From assembly GCA_036365455.1 (NCBI GenBank), contig JAWQUS010000002.1, positions 2,976,001-3,040,000 of the forward strand: a stretch of DNA of 64,000 bases, in the 5' to 3' direction. Below the pieces are notes generated by a model. The model saw only the letters and a list, made by a program, of their open reading frames with translations. It had not been told where the DNA came from and searched no databases. This DNA is from Macrosoma leucophasiata (taxonomy: Eukaryota; Arthropoda; Insecta; Lepidoptera; Hedylidae). This document shows, one piece after another, positions 53,553-64,000 of this stretch (positions within the stretch are counted from its first letter, which is position 1; each line of letters starts with the position of its first letter). A program made the translations under genes and the position numbers.

Positions 53553-53898
53553 GAAAATCAATGGAAAATTCTACGGAACCCAGTTAAGGCGAAATCGACT
53601 CGCATTTGACCTGTTTTTATCATAATTCATTTAATTGGTCTCATTCCACATCCCTCATCAATTTAATGTACAATATTAAAATCCAAATATTGAGAGTACC
53701 TCAACGTTTGAAGGAAATTGAAGTAATTTAATTATAAAATTAACTTACAAGATTACTTGCCAGGTAGTTAGCGGCTCTTAACTATGACGAGATACTTGAT
53801 ATTGAGTTATAATTTATTAAGGTCAGGCATCGTTTGAGAATGTTTTTCCAATTCCTTTTAATGTTTAGTAGATTTCCCCGTTTCAAAAAGTGAAACCC

Positions 53899-54130
53899 TT
53901 ATACGATCTCACTTTCCATTAACATTTCTTCAAAAGTAATGTTTTGATTGGCTTGGGTTAAATTCAGTTTCCGTCTAGGTATTTCTTTTAAATAATCTCT
54001 AAACTGCTTATTTTTAAATTCTAAAAAATCACGTGTGAAGTTGTCATCTCTCTTGTTATATGTCAAACTATATTCTTTGTATTTGTTTATCCATCCCCCA
54101 AAAGTGGTCCATTTGTATAAAACTTGGTGT
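53899..54130 (-). pseudogene. Possible gene fragment, unknown protein
   Basis: The minus strand is open for about 75 codons with balanced, hydrophilic composition (NKYKEYSLTYNKRDDNFTRD, FLEFKNKQFRDYLKEIPRRK), ending ITFEEMLMESEIV then stop. It looks more protein-like than its surroundings. The upstream part is cut off by an R1 fragment. Could be a terminal exon or processed copy of a host gene; I do not recognise it. Confidence 0.3.
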
Positions 54131-54137
54131 ACGGCCT

Positions 54138-54256
54138 TTTCAGGAGTGGCAACGCATCTGCATTTTGACCTCTGGTCATGGTGTGGGTGTCTATATGCTG
54201 CAGTCATCACTTAACATCAATGTGAACTGCATGATTGTTTGCCACTTTTTTTTTTA
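54138..54256 (+). repeat. R1 3' fragment
   Basis: CAGGAGTGGCAACGCATCTG to GTTTGCCACTTT. Confidence 0.6.
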
Positions 54257-54268
54257 TTTTATTACATA

Positions 54269-54971
54269 CTAGCTGTGCCCGCGACTTCGTCTACGTGAGA
54301 AAAAATATGATTGTTCAGTATCTACCCGAACGAAGTCGTGGGCGCAGCTAGTATAAAAGTAACGTAAGTTACTCCTTATTACATCAGCTATCTGCCAGTG
54401 AAAGTCCCGTCAAAATCGGAGACACTCAAATTCTATGTATTTGTATGTAGTTATGTATGTATGTATGGTTGTATGGAGATAAAAGTAGCTCAAGTTACTC
54501 CATATCACATCAGCTATCTGCCCGTGAAAGTCCCGTCAAAATCGGAGACACTCCAATTCTTATTATTTATATGTAGGTATGTATGTATGTATGGAGATAG
54601 AAGGTAGCCTACGTTACTCCTTGTTACATCAGCTACCTACCGATGGAAGTCCCGTCAAAGTCGGATACACTACAATTCTACTTATTTGTATGTAGGTATG
54701 TATGTAAGTATGGATGTATGGAGATAAAAGTAGCCTAAGTTACTCCTGATCACATCAGCTATCTGCCAGTGAAAGTCTCGTCAAAATCGGTCAAGCCGTT
54801 CCCAAGATTAGTCCCGCCAAACAGACAGACAGACAGACATCCAGACAACATTTAAAAAAAATGTTGTTTTGGTATATGTACCGTGTATACATACATATGC
54901 GTTTAGTAAAAAGCGGTTATTTTTATATTACAAACAGACACTCCAATTTTATTTTATTGTTCGTATATAGA
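54269..54971 (-). mobile_element. Helitron with snap-back terminus and four tandem units
   Basis: TC end at 54971 (A before it), CTAG at 54269 (T after it); 703 bp. The 3' terminus is present twice inverted (54269-54351) as at 22619. Four tandem units of 119-126 bp follow, marked by GTTACTCC at 54368, 54494, 54613 and 54739. The 22619 element has a single unit. Confidence 0.75.
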
Positions 54972-54984
54972 TTTATTATGGAAG

Positions 54985-55115
54985 CTACAATACAACATAA
55001 GACCTAAAAAAATCTGTGAAAATTTTAAGCGTCTACATTATAGCGGTAACAGAAATACATAATTTGTGAAAATGTTATCTTTCTAGCTATCACTATATAT
55101 GAGATACAGCCTGGT

Positions 55116-55146
<31 letters not shown>

Positions 55147-55200
55147 AGACAGACAGCGGAGGATTAGTTATCCGTAGGGTCCGTTTTTACCTATTAAGTA
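54985..55200 (-). repeat. Repeat family I piece with GACA/GACG microsatellite
   Basis: GAGATACAGCCTGGTGACAG is shared with 8245-8275, followed by a (GACG)n/(GACA)n tract to about 55155. Confidence 0.5.
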
Positions 55201-55389
55201 CGAAACTTCCTAAAAGATAGAACTAAGATACAGAATAGCTTAAAAATATTCGATACGATTCTTTAAATTGACATAACTTTTTATTTCTGAACCGATTCAC
55301 ATGAAACAAACACTAAATGTTAAGTGAAACTTACCACAATACATAAGTGAAAACCGCAAATCGAATTAGCCGTTTCTGATATTAGCGTG

Positions 55390-55515
55390 CACAAACACCA
55401 GACAAACAGACATTTTTTCGGGATAAAAAGTACCCAGTTTTGTGCGCCAAAGGTTAAAATATAATCATACAAAGTTTCATTGTAGTCGGACCAGTAGTGT
55501 TTATGTGATGCTTGA

Positions 55516-55547
<32 letters not shown>

Positions 55548-55687
55548 ATAGACAGACAGACAGACAAAAAATTTTCTAATCACATATTTGTGTTCGGTAT
55601 CGATCTAATAACATTCTCTGGTATTTATTTTTTCAATATTTTTAATGTACAGAATTTACACTTCTACAGATTTATTATAAGTATAGA
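55390..55687 (-). mobile_element. Helitron 5' region with long (GACA)n tract
   Basis: The right border GTATAGA|T is a 5' TC end on the minus strand. Inside are TTTTTCGGGATAAAAAGTAC and a near-perfect (GACA)n array at 55516-55566. The 3' end was not identified. Confidence 0.5.
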
Positions 55688-55795
55688 TAAAAACGTTGAG
55701 TTGGCAAATAAAATCTTGTCCTAATAAAATAGGGGACAAATTGGTTGGGAATTGATATTTTAAATAATTTTCGCCAAAACACTAGTATTATATTA

Positions 55796-56090
55796 CTGGT
55801 GGTAGAGCTTCAGTGACGGAGCTCACAGGCGTAGGCACCACCGCATTACCTAATATACTTGCCGCTAAATGGTAGTGTTCAGCACTATCGTGTTCCGGTC
55901 AGGTGGTAATGTACGGCCCTGTAATTTCCGGCACAGAGACATAACACCTTAGGCCTCAGGAGTCGTAACGCATCTGCATTCTTACCTCTGGTCATTGTGT
56001 GGGTGTCTATAGGCTGCAGTCATCACTTAACATCAATGTAAACTGTATGCTTGTTTGCCACTCTTAAAACATAAAAAAAATAATTATGAA
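55796..56090 (+). mobile_element. R1 copy, full length
   Basis: Close to consensus from ACTGGTGGTAGAGCTTCAGT to CATAAAAAAA. Confidence 0.78.
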
Positions 56091-56499
56091 ACTTATTTAT
56101 TGACTTACACGTCCAAAGTTGTATATGATATTGGACGTGTCAACGAGTAAGTGGTAACTTACATAATATAATAAGTAACTGCACAATAACAAGTCACGTA
56201 CAAACATAAACATATCACGTACTAAGATGTAAATCAATTTGTCCACTATTGTTGGTCCGAACAAAGCATACAGTTGGCGATTGCAATGGAATGTTAAAAC
56301 AGTATAAACAAATTGTTAATAAATGAACGAAAATGCAACTCAATTTCCAGTAATGTGCCATTCGGTAAATTAACCCTTTTGTTAACAGTTAGCATTGCTA
56401 AGGAGTGCGCTTTTATATTGATTGTAAATTGTCTTTAAGTTGGGTACTTAAAATGTAATGTTTTAAAATTAATTAAATATTACAAACAGCATTATTTTT
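56091..56499. other. AT-rich, no gene recognised
   Basis: TTGACTTACACGTCCAA and TTGGACGTGTCAACGAG near 56100-56150 form a short inverted pair. Otherwise unassigned. Confidence 0.4.
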
Positions 56500-56784
56500 T
56501 AATTTTTTTTTATGTAATGGAAGTGGTAAACAAGCATGCAGTTCCCATTGATGTTAAGTGATGATTGCAGCCTATAGACACTTTCACGAAGACCAAGGTC
56601 AAATGCAGATGCGTTACCACTCCTGAGACCTAAGGTGTTATGCCTCGGTGCCCGAAATTACAGGGCCGTACATTACCACCTGATCGGAACACGATAGTGC
56701 TGAACACTACCATTTAGCGGCAAGTAAATGAGGTAATGCGGTGGTGTCTACGCCCGCGAGCTCCGTCACTGGAGCTCTACCACT
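56500..56784 (-). mobile_element. R1 copy, nearly full length
   Basis: T run to GAGCTCTACCAC; the last few bases of the 5' end are replaced. Confidence 0.75.
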
Positions 56785-56923
56785 TTATACCACGTTATAC
56801 ATTACAGGTTATTGTAGTCAAAGAAAATTATACTGGCGATGTTCGTGATGTGATATAAATGAAAGTGTAAATCTAAGGTCTGTAATATGAAAGAGGCATG
56901 AAATTGCATTTTCAATTTTTTGG

Positions 56924-57040
56924 CCACTAACCCACCCACCTCCACCAATCTAAGCTCCAGGCCGCCCCCCAAAAAAGGGGAGAGACTTGTGCCCAGCAGT
57001 GGGCCGTACCTATAATGGGTTGCCATTATTATTATTATTA
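56924..57040 (+). mobile_element. 5S-type SINE, 3' part
   Basis: GGCCACTAACCCACCCACCT to GGGTTGCCATTATTATTATT, lacking the head. Confidence 0.65.
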
Positions 57041-57306
57041 TTTCCGTATTTTGTTTTTGTATAAGTTGCGGTTTTTGTCAAATTTTACAATAACCTCACT
57101 CTTACTTTGGCAGTGACTGCGAAATGCTTCGCACCAGCGTATTTTATGACATAGATCGGATTCCCTTATCATCTGACAGATAATTTTGAGGTTAACTATA
57201 TCTTTGACCAGTGCATCTCGGGCAGTTAGGGATAGCGGTTAAAGTTATGACGTAATTTTACAATTTTCAGACGATGCAACTAACTGTTTTACTTAACCGG
57301 CACTTT

Positions 57307-57583
57307 AAATTTGTTTTTTTTATGTTATCGAAGTGGCAAACAAGCCTGCAGTTCACATTGATGTTAAGTAACGACTGCAGCCTTTAGACACCCACACAAA
57401 GACCAAGGTCAAAATGCAGATGCGTTACCGCTCCTGAGGCCTAAGGTATTATGCCTCTGTGCCGGAAATAGCCTAAATTGACCGGAACACGATAGTGCTG
57501 AACACTACCATTTAGCGGCAAGTATAAGGTAATGCGGTGGAGCCTTCGCCCGCGAGCACCGTCACTGGAGCTATACCACCAGT
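57307..57583 (-). mobile_element. R1 copy with a small deletion
   Basis: Full layout but the GGGCCGTACATTACCACC part is lost (ATAGCCTAAATTGACCGG). Confidence 0.72.
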
Positions 57584-57589
57584 TAAGAG

Positions 57590-58045
57590 TTGTATTTTTT
57601 TTTCTTAAAGTTAAGGTAAGATGAAGGCAATCCAGCCTTGATGTACGAATGTATTTTCATGACAAGTTCGTAACAGGGTAGGCAGAGATAGTGGAGCATC
57701 AAATATTACGTTATTACATACCTCCCGTGTCTCTTATACATTCTCACCACTCTTTTCATTCATACACGCCGATTGCGAAGATTCTTGTCCCTTTTTATCA
57801 AGTTGTTACAAATAAATTTTGTCCCTTTAAATTCCACTTTTACAAAGTTTCATATACTATAATAAGAAGTAGTGATTGGGTACGTAGGAAATATCCCTAT
57901 TTTTCCTTTTTTTTTTGAACGGAGTGTTTTTATTTGAATAGAAATAAAAATTATAATAATTGATATAATACATTTATTCTGTCGTATGCTTTAGATGCCG
58001 GCTTAAACCCAAAACAATCTATTTAAATATGCAAAATCACAAAAT
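57590..58045. other. No gene recognised
   Basis: A 75-codon plus-strand frame at 57691-57918 has no domain. The left part has a short LINE-tail-like GGGTAGGCAGAGATAG. Confidence 0.4.
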
Positions 58046-58378
58046 TATTGATTTTGTGTGAATGATAGTATCGGTGTAAAAATGAAAAAAGGCATGCTCC
58101 GATGGTTCGGGCATATAGAAAGAATGTCGAATGAGCGAATGACTGAACAGATATACAATGCGAATGTGGATGGTTGCAGAGGCCCAGGAAGACCAAGGCT
58201 GACCTACCATGACCAAATAGGTCGAGTTCTGTCTGATGGTGGGGTCAAAAGTCTTAGAAATCGGCGTGCATGTATGAAGAGAATGATGAAGGTAGACGAG
58301 GGACGAGAGGTTTGTCTGAACCGGGATATCTGGCGCTCTACACTCTCTGCCTACCCCGTTAGGGACCTGGCGTGAAGA
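58046..58378 (+). pseudogene. LINE ORF2 C-terminus with 3' tail
   Basis: Encodes GMLRWFGHIERMSNERMTEQ and GRPRLTYHDQIGRVLSD, then LRNRRACMKRMMKVDEGREV, a frequent C-terminal signature of non-LTR retrotransposons. The stop overlaps TGGCGTGAAGATA, followed by an (ACAT)n tail to 58398. 5' parts are missing. The tail is also found at 16868 and 33089. Confidence 0.7.
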
Positions 58379-58615
58379 TACATACATACATACAAACAAA
58401 ATTGTTTCTATTGTTTTTATAGATGTGCTTTGCAGCATCTAATTTGATTCCACAGCTATCTATTGAACATTTTAACAATGACCTCGATTGTAAGAACAAA
58501 ACATTGTTGCGTTTAATAACACCAATGTAAGGTACGCTTTATGGAATATTTTATAGGCAATTTAAACAAGCTCATGCCGTCCTTGAATCGATTGAAACTA
58601 AGCAACATTCTGGTT

Positions 58616-58800
58616 TTTAGGGTTCCGTAGTAAACAAGGAACCCTTATCGTTTCGCCATGTCCGTCTGTCTGTCTGTCTTCCCGTCCGTCCGCGGTTTAG
58701 CGCAAAAACGATTGGTACTAGAGACTTGAAATTTGGCTCAAAAATACACCTTAATCATGCCGACAAAGTAATAAAATAAAAAAATGAAAAAAAAAATAAT
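58616..58800 (+). mobile_element. Repeat family I, short form, copy 2
   Basis: Near-identical to 9878-10035: TTTTTAGGGTTCCGTAGTAA, GTCTGTCTGTCTGTC, AACGATTGGTACTAGAGACT. Confidence 0.62.
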
Positions 58801-58974
58801 TCGGGTAACCTCCCCTACATGTAACGCACGAACAACTTTTTTATTTTTCATTTTATACATAGTCGTTGGATAGGTCTTTGAAAAATATTAAGGATGTTCG
58901 AATATCGTTTTTCGATTTAGTTTACTATTTGTGGCTTATTAAGCTTTACAGTGGAAATTTTCGTTAGAGTCAAG

Positions 58975-59505
58975 ATATGTTCTTAGGTTTTCGCGAGCTA
59001 CACTCATTGAAATAGAACTATTTTTACGGATTTATCTCGCGTATATTAAACTAAAATGATTTTTAATATCAACCCGACGTTTCGGTCGCTTTTCAGCTTC
59101 CGTGGTCCCGGGCAGACTGCGGTGACATTTGTCTGTCAGAAGTTTGAAAAAATCATATGTAGCTACCTCTATCGATTTCGTAAACGCCTTGCGTAGCGTT
59201 CAGGATTAACACAATAATTACTTATGGTATCTTGAGGTCTTGCAGACTGCTGCGGCTGGGATTTAATCTTGCTAAGTATGGGATCCCATGATGTTGATAA
59301 TCGCCATCCATCTTCTCTATTGAAATTTGGGTGTTTTTAATTTCAATAGCCTCGCGTACCATTCGTGGGTTGGGTTGTGTTCTCTAGCGAGTATTTGAAT
59401 TTTATCAAACCGGATGTAATGGTTCGGCTTATCCGCTATGTGTTCACAGACTGCAGACTTCCCTGTTATGTATAAATCCGTAAAAATAGTTTTATTTCAA
59501 AGAGT
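58975..59505 (-). pseudogene. Penelope-like element, 5'-truncated copy with inverted end piece
   Basis: Minus-strand copy of the GIY-YIG C-terminal half and 3' end of 31270-31767, with small indels that break the frame (a changed CCCAACCCACG block and one lost A in AAAAACACCC). The YIG part is already missing. The outer edge carries CCGTAAAAATAGTTTTATTT at 59476-59497, inverted relative to the same block at 59018-59040. Confidence 0.8.
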
Positions 59506-59649
59506 CAAGATAGATGTCAAATAGATTACCAACTAAACGGTTGCTGTTAGAAATTCAAACGTTACGGTAATAGTAGCTTTATATAATGAAATTAAAAGGA
59601 AAACTAACACACTTAAGTTGGCTTAACGAGTTTGCGAGTAATAGTCGAC

Positions 59650-59795
59650 CAAATGTATTTTACTCGAAAATTTCAGACAACTCCATAGAAAATATTTATT
59701 TATTTTTTTCATTACATTTCTTACTCTGTAAATACACTAAATACAAAACCGTACACTGCGCGTGGCCCGAAACGCACTTGACCGGTTTTTTTTTT
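59650..59795 (+). repeat. Repeat family I-like tail, copy 2
   Basis: CCATAGAAAATATTTATTTA and CACTGCGCGTGGCCCGAAAC..TTGACCGGTTTTT, pairing with 48805-48928. Confidence 0.5.
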
Positions 59796-59799
59796 CATG

Positions 59800-60450
59800 A
59801 TATTGCTTGAAACTAATGGAGGGACGTGGATAAAAGAAAGGCGTAAACGTTTTTTCTATCGAGCTGAGAATTCTCAGGGACTCTAGGTGTTAAAATGTAT
59901 TCTTTTTTCCCTTAAACTTAAGTTGTATTTTTTATCATGCAATGAATAAATTTTGGTGATGGAAAGCGATATACCTAAACTAGATCTTAATGGTAGATGA
60001 AGGTCATGTTAGAGGCCGCTCCTTATTAGCAATATTAGCTATGTTCACACTATGCCCGTCGTTTTCTTCAATTTTCTTCGTCATCTTTCTCTTTTATTGA
60101 CGCATGTGATTATTTAATATGCCAACGAGCGCAACATACCAGGTTGTTGAAAGAATGTCTGACGAGAACATTTACTCTGAGAATTCAGTGTGGCACTCTT
60201 TTTCTTGAAGACTTTTTGATCTTCTTTAGGACAACACTAACGATGTTTTTTATCGACTTCATCACTGTCAGTATCATTATTTACTAGCCAAAACTTGCAA
60301 ACTATCATTTCTCTTTCCTCTATTTGTGTAAAATGGGTTTAAAAAAAAAATTGCGATAAATAGAAAGATTATATATAAGTTTTAGAACAAAACTTCTTTT
60401 TTTTTTTGCAATAATTCAAAAGTTATATAAAAAAAAATAAGTTTTTGAAT
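59800..60450. other. AT-rich, no gene recognised
   Basis: No ORF, repeat or RNA identified. Confidence 0.4.
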
Positions 60451-60614
60451 CCAGTACCGAAGACACGCCGACGGCTCCCGAACAAACCCGAGTGCAGTTG
60501 ACGTCATAATGTTAGATTCCACTCATAGCAGTTGATACAGAGACAATACCTACAGTGTTTTGATCTATTTAATTCTGTTGACATTGTTATAAAAACACAA
60601 ATTTATATTGAAAA

Positions 60615-60765
60615 TGTTGAATCTTAAAAGATATCGTTCTTGTTTTGTACCATTATGTACGAATACTACAAAAACAACTCCTGGTAAAATGTTTTTAAAT
60701 GTTCCCTAAAGATGAAAAACGTCGAAATAAATGGTTTTAAGCAGTGCACCGTGATAATCCAAAAA
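60615..60765 (+). pseudogene. THAP-domain fragment, frameshifted
   Basis: From ATG 60615 the frame reads MLNLKRYRSCFVPLCTNTTK and TTPGKMFLNVP then stop. A one-base shift continues PKDEKRRNKWF, stop, AVHRDN. This matches the N-terminal half of the C2CH zinc-binding THAP domain (C-x4-C...F-x-P...R..W). THAP domains occur in P-element-type transposases and host regulators. Stops exclude function. Confidence 0.65.
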
Positions 60766-60769
60766 CGAT

Positions 60770-62000
60770 TTTTTCTTGACTTTTCATTAATAATTAAAGT
60801 AACTGAATAAGCTTTGCTTCGAACTCGATGTTCTGGACAAACCCGTCCTTTGAGGATACAAATATTATATTATTATTTTTATTATTAATTATTAAGTATA
60901 TTTGTATCACGCGGCGCTGTTTAAATTTATTAACAGGGAGTAGTTGAATACGGTGATAATTTAATGGAATCATTTATAGTGATCTTTAATTAAAATGGTA
61001 AAACACATTGACAGTACTTGTAAAAATACAGATTATATACCTATTAAATCAATTTCAGTGAACTTTAATTCCAATAATTACCGCGGGACAAATGATGTGA
61101 AAAGCAGAGTTCAAATTGATGAATGATTATGTATGAGAGCGGTATTTGTCTTTTGTAAATTTTGTTTCCCCAACGATTTGAAAGTATAGCCAATGCCATC
61201 GTCCGATCAAAAGCGATAAAACGAACAAATGATACCGCATTACACCAATCGATTCTGTGTCTCCGGCGCGGAGTGAAATGAAGCAATTTGCCGCCCATTT
61301 GTATGGTGCGATGATAAATCTTTTTGCTTTTATTAAAAAATATACACTTTTTCAATGAGCATAACGTACAAATTCATCGAGAGTATGTATAGCAATGTTT
61401 TTTTGCTATGGAACCATATTAAAATTATATTATTATAGTGTATAGTGTATGTATTATGTATGTATGTATTTTATGAAATAATATTTAAACTACGTTGCAA
61501 CTTGGTTTTCACGAGACGTACAATAACTGATATAAAATTAAAATAAATTATATAATAATAATAATAAAAAATAGGCCTTTCTTCAGTTTTGGGCATTTTT
61601 CTCTTTTTTATTTTTGTAAGTCACCATTGTCCGTAAAGAAACTATTGATTTCAAACTATGAGCATCGCCTTCCTGCCTTCAAACAGTTTAAAAAAAATAC
61701 GTTGTGTATGCTTAAAAGTTAGAAAAACATGCAGAACCAAAAATGTGACGTATTTTAGTTATCATTTGAAGCAAGACTTTCTGTTAGATACAACAGTATC
61801 TTGTAATTTATCTGGAAAACATTACATTTAAAATATATGATATGGATGGTTTATTACCCTTTTATGACCTTGCCGAGCGACCATTGCATAAAGTAAATAA
61901 CAAATGACATAGAATGTATTTTAAGCCCGTACGTATTCTGGGTCACGAACAAAATCTATTCAACCGTAAAAGTCATAAACGGTACTTAGCGATTCTTTTG
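60770..62000. other. AT-rich stretch, no gene recognised
   Basis: A 96-codon minus frame at 61065-61355 has no domain. (TGTA)n-like and (ATA)n runs occur near 61450 and 61555. Confidence 0.4.
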
Positions 62001-62002
62001 TT

Positions 62003-62258
62003 TATGTAGCGATTGTTGCAAACAATCATGCAGTTCACATTGATATTAAGTGATGACTGCAGCCTATTGCTTACACACAGACCAGAGGTCAAAATGCAGA
62101 TGCGTTGCCACCTCTGAGACCCTAGTTATTTTCTCTCTGTGATAGTTTTTAAGGGGCCATACATTACCATCTTACCGGAACACGGTAATGGTGAACACTA
62201 CCATTTAGCGACAGACAAATGACCTCCCTCGAGTTCCTACACTGCAACTCTACCCCCA
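62003..62258 (-). mobile_element. R1 copy, subfamily B, diverged
   Basis: TGCAAACAATCATGCAGTTC to ACTCTACCCCCAG with the B marker TGATAGTTTTTAAGGGGCCA. Confidence 0.65.
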
Positions 62259-62559
62259 GGACAACTTTGATCCTAGCTTATCGCTTTCTGTCTAGCTACA
62301 GGCTATCTCGTTAGGGCCGAACGAAACATCAAGACTATATTTTTGACATTACCATTTGGCTCAGACAGCGCCGCGTCTGCCAAATGCCTGTGCGCACACA
62401 CCTGTCTTTGGAGTTAAATTGTGTCGATCTATTTGTTAAGATGCTTTTGTGATTCATATTGGACGATAAGAACTGGGTAACCTGGCATAGACCAATTCAG
62501 AATGATGTGATCTGACTGTATTCGCTTTGTGACAATTACATAGTTTAGATGTGTCCATA

Positions 62560-63540
62560 CTAAATTATTCACGAGTATACGGATTAATGAAAAAAAAAAA
62601 TATCCACGAAGGAGTAAATAAGCTGTGTTATGTCGTCGATGAGTAAATGTGTCATTGTCACTTGTTGTCATGCGCATTAGGACTATCTAGGACTTAGATT
62701 AGTCTAAGATCTAGGACGTCAGTGGATCCAACGCACTGTATGACAACTCGCTGTCTATTCTTATTCCTTTAGTTTGAGGTGAAAGTAAGTACATAAATAT
62801 ATAATAAAATGCTCATAAAATAAAAACTAATAGGCCTGCCTGAATCAAATTTTTATGAGACCAATTAACCAATAGGGAATATGCATAAAATTTTAAATTG
62901 TCTCAAATATTTTTTTCTCGAATACTTATCAACGTTGTATTATAATTACAAAGTTTTTTTTTATTTACTAATTATTTAATGCCATTAAATATTATGTAAA
63001 TAGTGCAAAATAAGGAAACGAAATTGAAACTTCCAAAACGCGCCGCCATTGGTCGAGACGAAATAACACTTTGTCTGGTGTTTTTCTAATACTATTTTTG
63101 CACTTAGGTACTATACAATACTTGTAAGATGGCTTTTTGCTTCTTCCATGATTTGTAGAGCAATTAAAATTGAAAATACGTATGAAGTTACACAAAAGTT
63201 TAGAGTAAAAAACACTCGACGTGTGTTGTAACGTCACAACACACGTCGTCAAAATGGCGGCGTTTGATGAGCTCAAATTTACTCAATGTTTAAAATTTCA
63301 CTTTGAAAAATAACTATAATATTTTCGGGCCTATTTATAATTTTTCTACGACATATATAAGTAAATGATTGAAAAAAAAAATCATGGATATTCCCTATTA
63401 ATAAAAACTATTCTGCATCAAACAAAAAAAGAATTATGTAAATCGGTCCAGAAACCTCGAAGAGATTGGCGTAAATACATTAAAAAAAAATACCGGCCGA
63501 ATTGAGAACCTTCTTGTTTTTGAACTCGGTTAATAAATCG
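62560..63540 (-). mobile_element. Repeat L, long form with a THAP-like frame
   Basis: The right end TTTTTGAACTCGGTTAATAA and the block GGCCGAATTGAGAACCTTCT match the left end of 40069-40480; the left part 62570-62835 matches its right part. The 570-bp interior carries the THAP-like frame. Confidence 0.65.
62992..63276 (-). pseudogene. THAP-like zinc-binding fragment within repeat L
   Basis: The minus-strand frame encodes KPSYKYCIVPKCKNSIRKTP, then DKVLFRLDQWRRVLEVSISF. YKYCIVPKCKN..KTPDKVLF fits the first half of a THAP domain and resembles the 60615 fragment (RSCFVPLCTNTTKTTPGKMF). The second half, including the His ligand, is not found. Confidence 0.55.
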
Positions 63541-63779
63541 AAACGGTTTGCTTGCTAGTGCGCTATAAAACCGTTGAAACAGCTTAGATCATCATCGCGA
63601 TAGTGTTATACATTCGGATTTCATCACTCAAGGTCATGTTATTCATAAAATTCTCAACTTTACATATTTTATTGATTTTCTTATCCATACTTCCAAACTA
63701 ATATCACAGTATATCCATACTTCCATACTAATGTCACAGTATAAGTACATACAGTAGTTTATCGCCTTTGAAGTTTTGC

Positions 63780-64000
63780 AATATGCCGCCTTCACCCATA
63801 AAACGCAAATTCATTAAGGTTGTCACGTTTTTGGTTTTTATTTATGTTGTTTGTAACGCGTCAGTTTACGTTGAACATATCGCTTCTTTACAAGAATTAT
63901 GTGACATTTCATATAGAACGATTTAGATGAAATTTCACGTTATTCTTGTAAGAATAATGTTGCATTTCATAAAGAACGATTTAGATGAAATGTCACATTA
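63780..64000. repeat. 58-bp tandem unit at the window edge
   Basis: AGAACGATTTAGATGAAAT occurs twice about 58 bases apart (near 63918 and 63976), each between GTGACATTTCAT-like and inverted ATGAAATGTCAC-like sequence. It probably continues past the window. Confidence 0.55.

Noticed and set aside
57691..57918. Small ORF near a LINE
   Set aside because: Composition follows AT content; no domain, signal or neighbour support.

Overview
The window is eukaryotic nuclear DNA, almost certainly from an insect and most probably a moth or butterfly. The one convincing host gene has an insect-type intron donor and encodes the N-terminal part of a Na+/Ca2+ exchanger of the Calx/NCX family. The rest is AT-rich and packed with repeats of lepidopteran type: Helitrons with A|TC...CTAG|T ends, a Penelope-like element with a GIY-YIG domain, tRNA- and 5S-derived SINEs, LINE 3' ends, hAT-type and other MITEs, and fragments of mariner and THAP-type DNA transposons. 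The species and the link to Lepidoptera are inferred from repeat types.

Layout. 1-2.6 kb: a cluster of TATCGATA palindromes and copies of the commonest repeat, called R1 here (about 290 bp, short A tail, more than 35 full or partial copies). 2.6-5.2 kb: a Helitron with a decayed PIF1-type helicase. 6.5-7.7 kb: a broken gene for a small secreted protein, possibly ommochrome-binding-protein-like. 12.3-13.7 kb: a LINE reverse transcriptase fragment split by a 5S-type SINE. 14-17 kb: SINEs and R1 copies, then a quieter stretch before the exchanger gene. 17.55-19.22 kb: the exchanger exon, preceded by a GC-rich leader with a five-codon upstream ORF. 19.2-64 kb: no further exchanger exon was seen by eye, so this may be a long intron or the next exons may lie outside. 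It holds a second Helitron copy (25.0-28.2 kb, minus), Penelope-like copies (31.0 and 59.0 kb), an inverted duplication of about 460 bp (34.4 and 36.1 kb), MITE families G and F nested in one another, tRNA-bearing inverted-repeat elements (33.6, 45.7, 46.0 kb), a mariner end, two hAT-type MITEs with 8-bp target duplications, and two THAP-domain fragments (60.6 and 63.1 kb).

How it fits together. The sequence is a layered record of transposition. Several insertions can be ordered and bounded exactly because target duplications or paralogous empty sites survive inside the window. Two patterns stand out. Small perfect snap-back hairpins recur, in which one arm is normal transposon sequence and the other is an extra inverted copy of it. 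A family of short inverted-repeat elements carries pol III-competent tRNA-like units inside its ends.

Repeat names (R1, F, G, H, I, J, K, L, S, T) are local labels. All family assignments were made by reading the sequence, without database searches.
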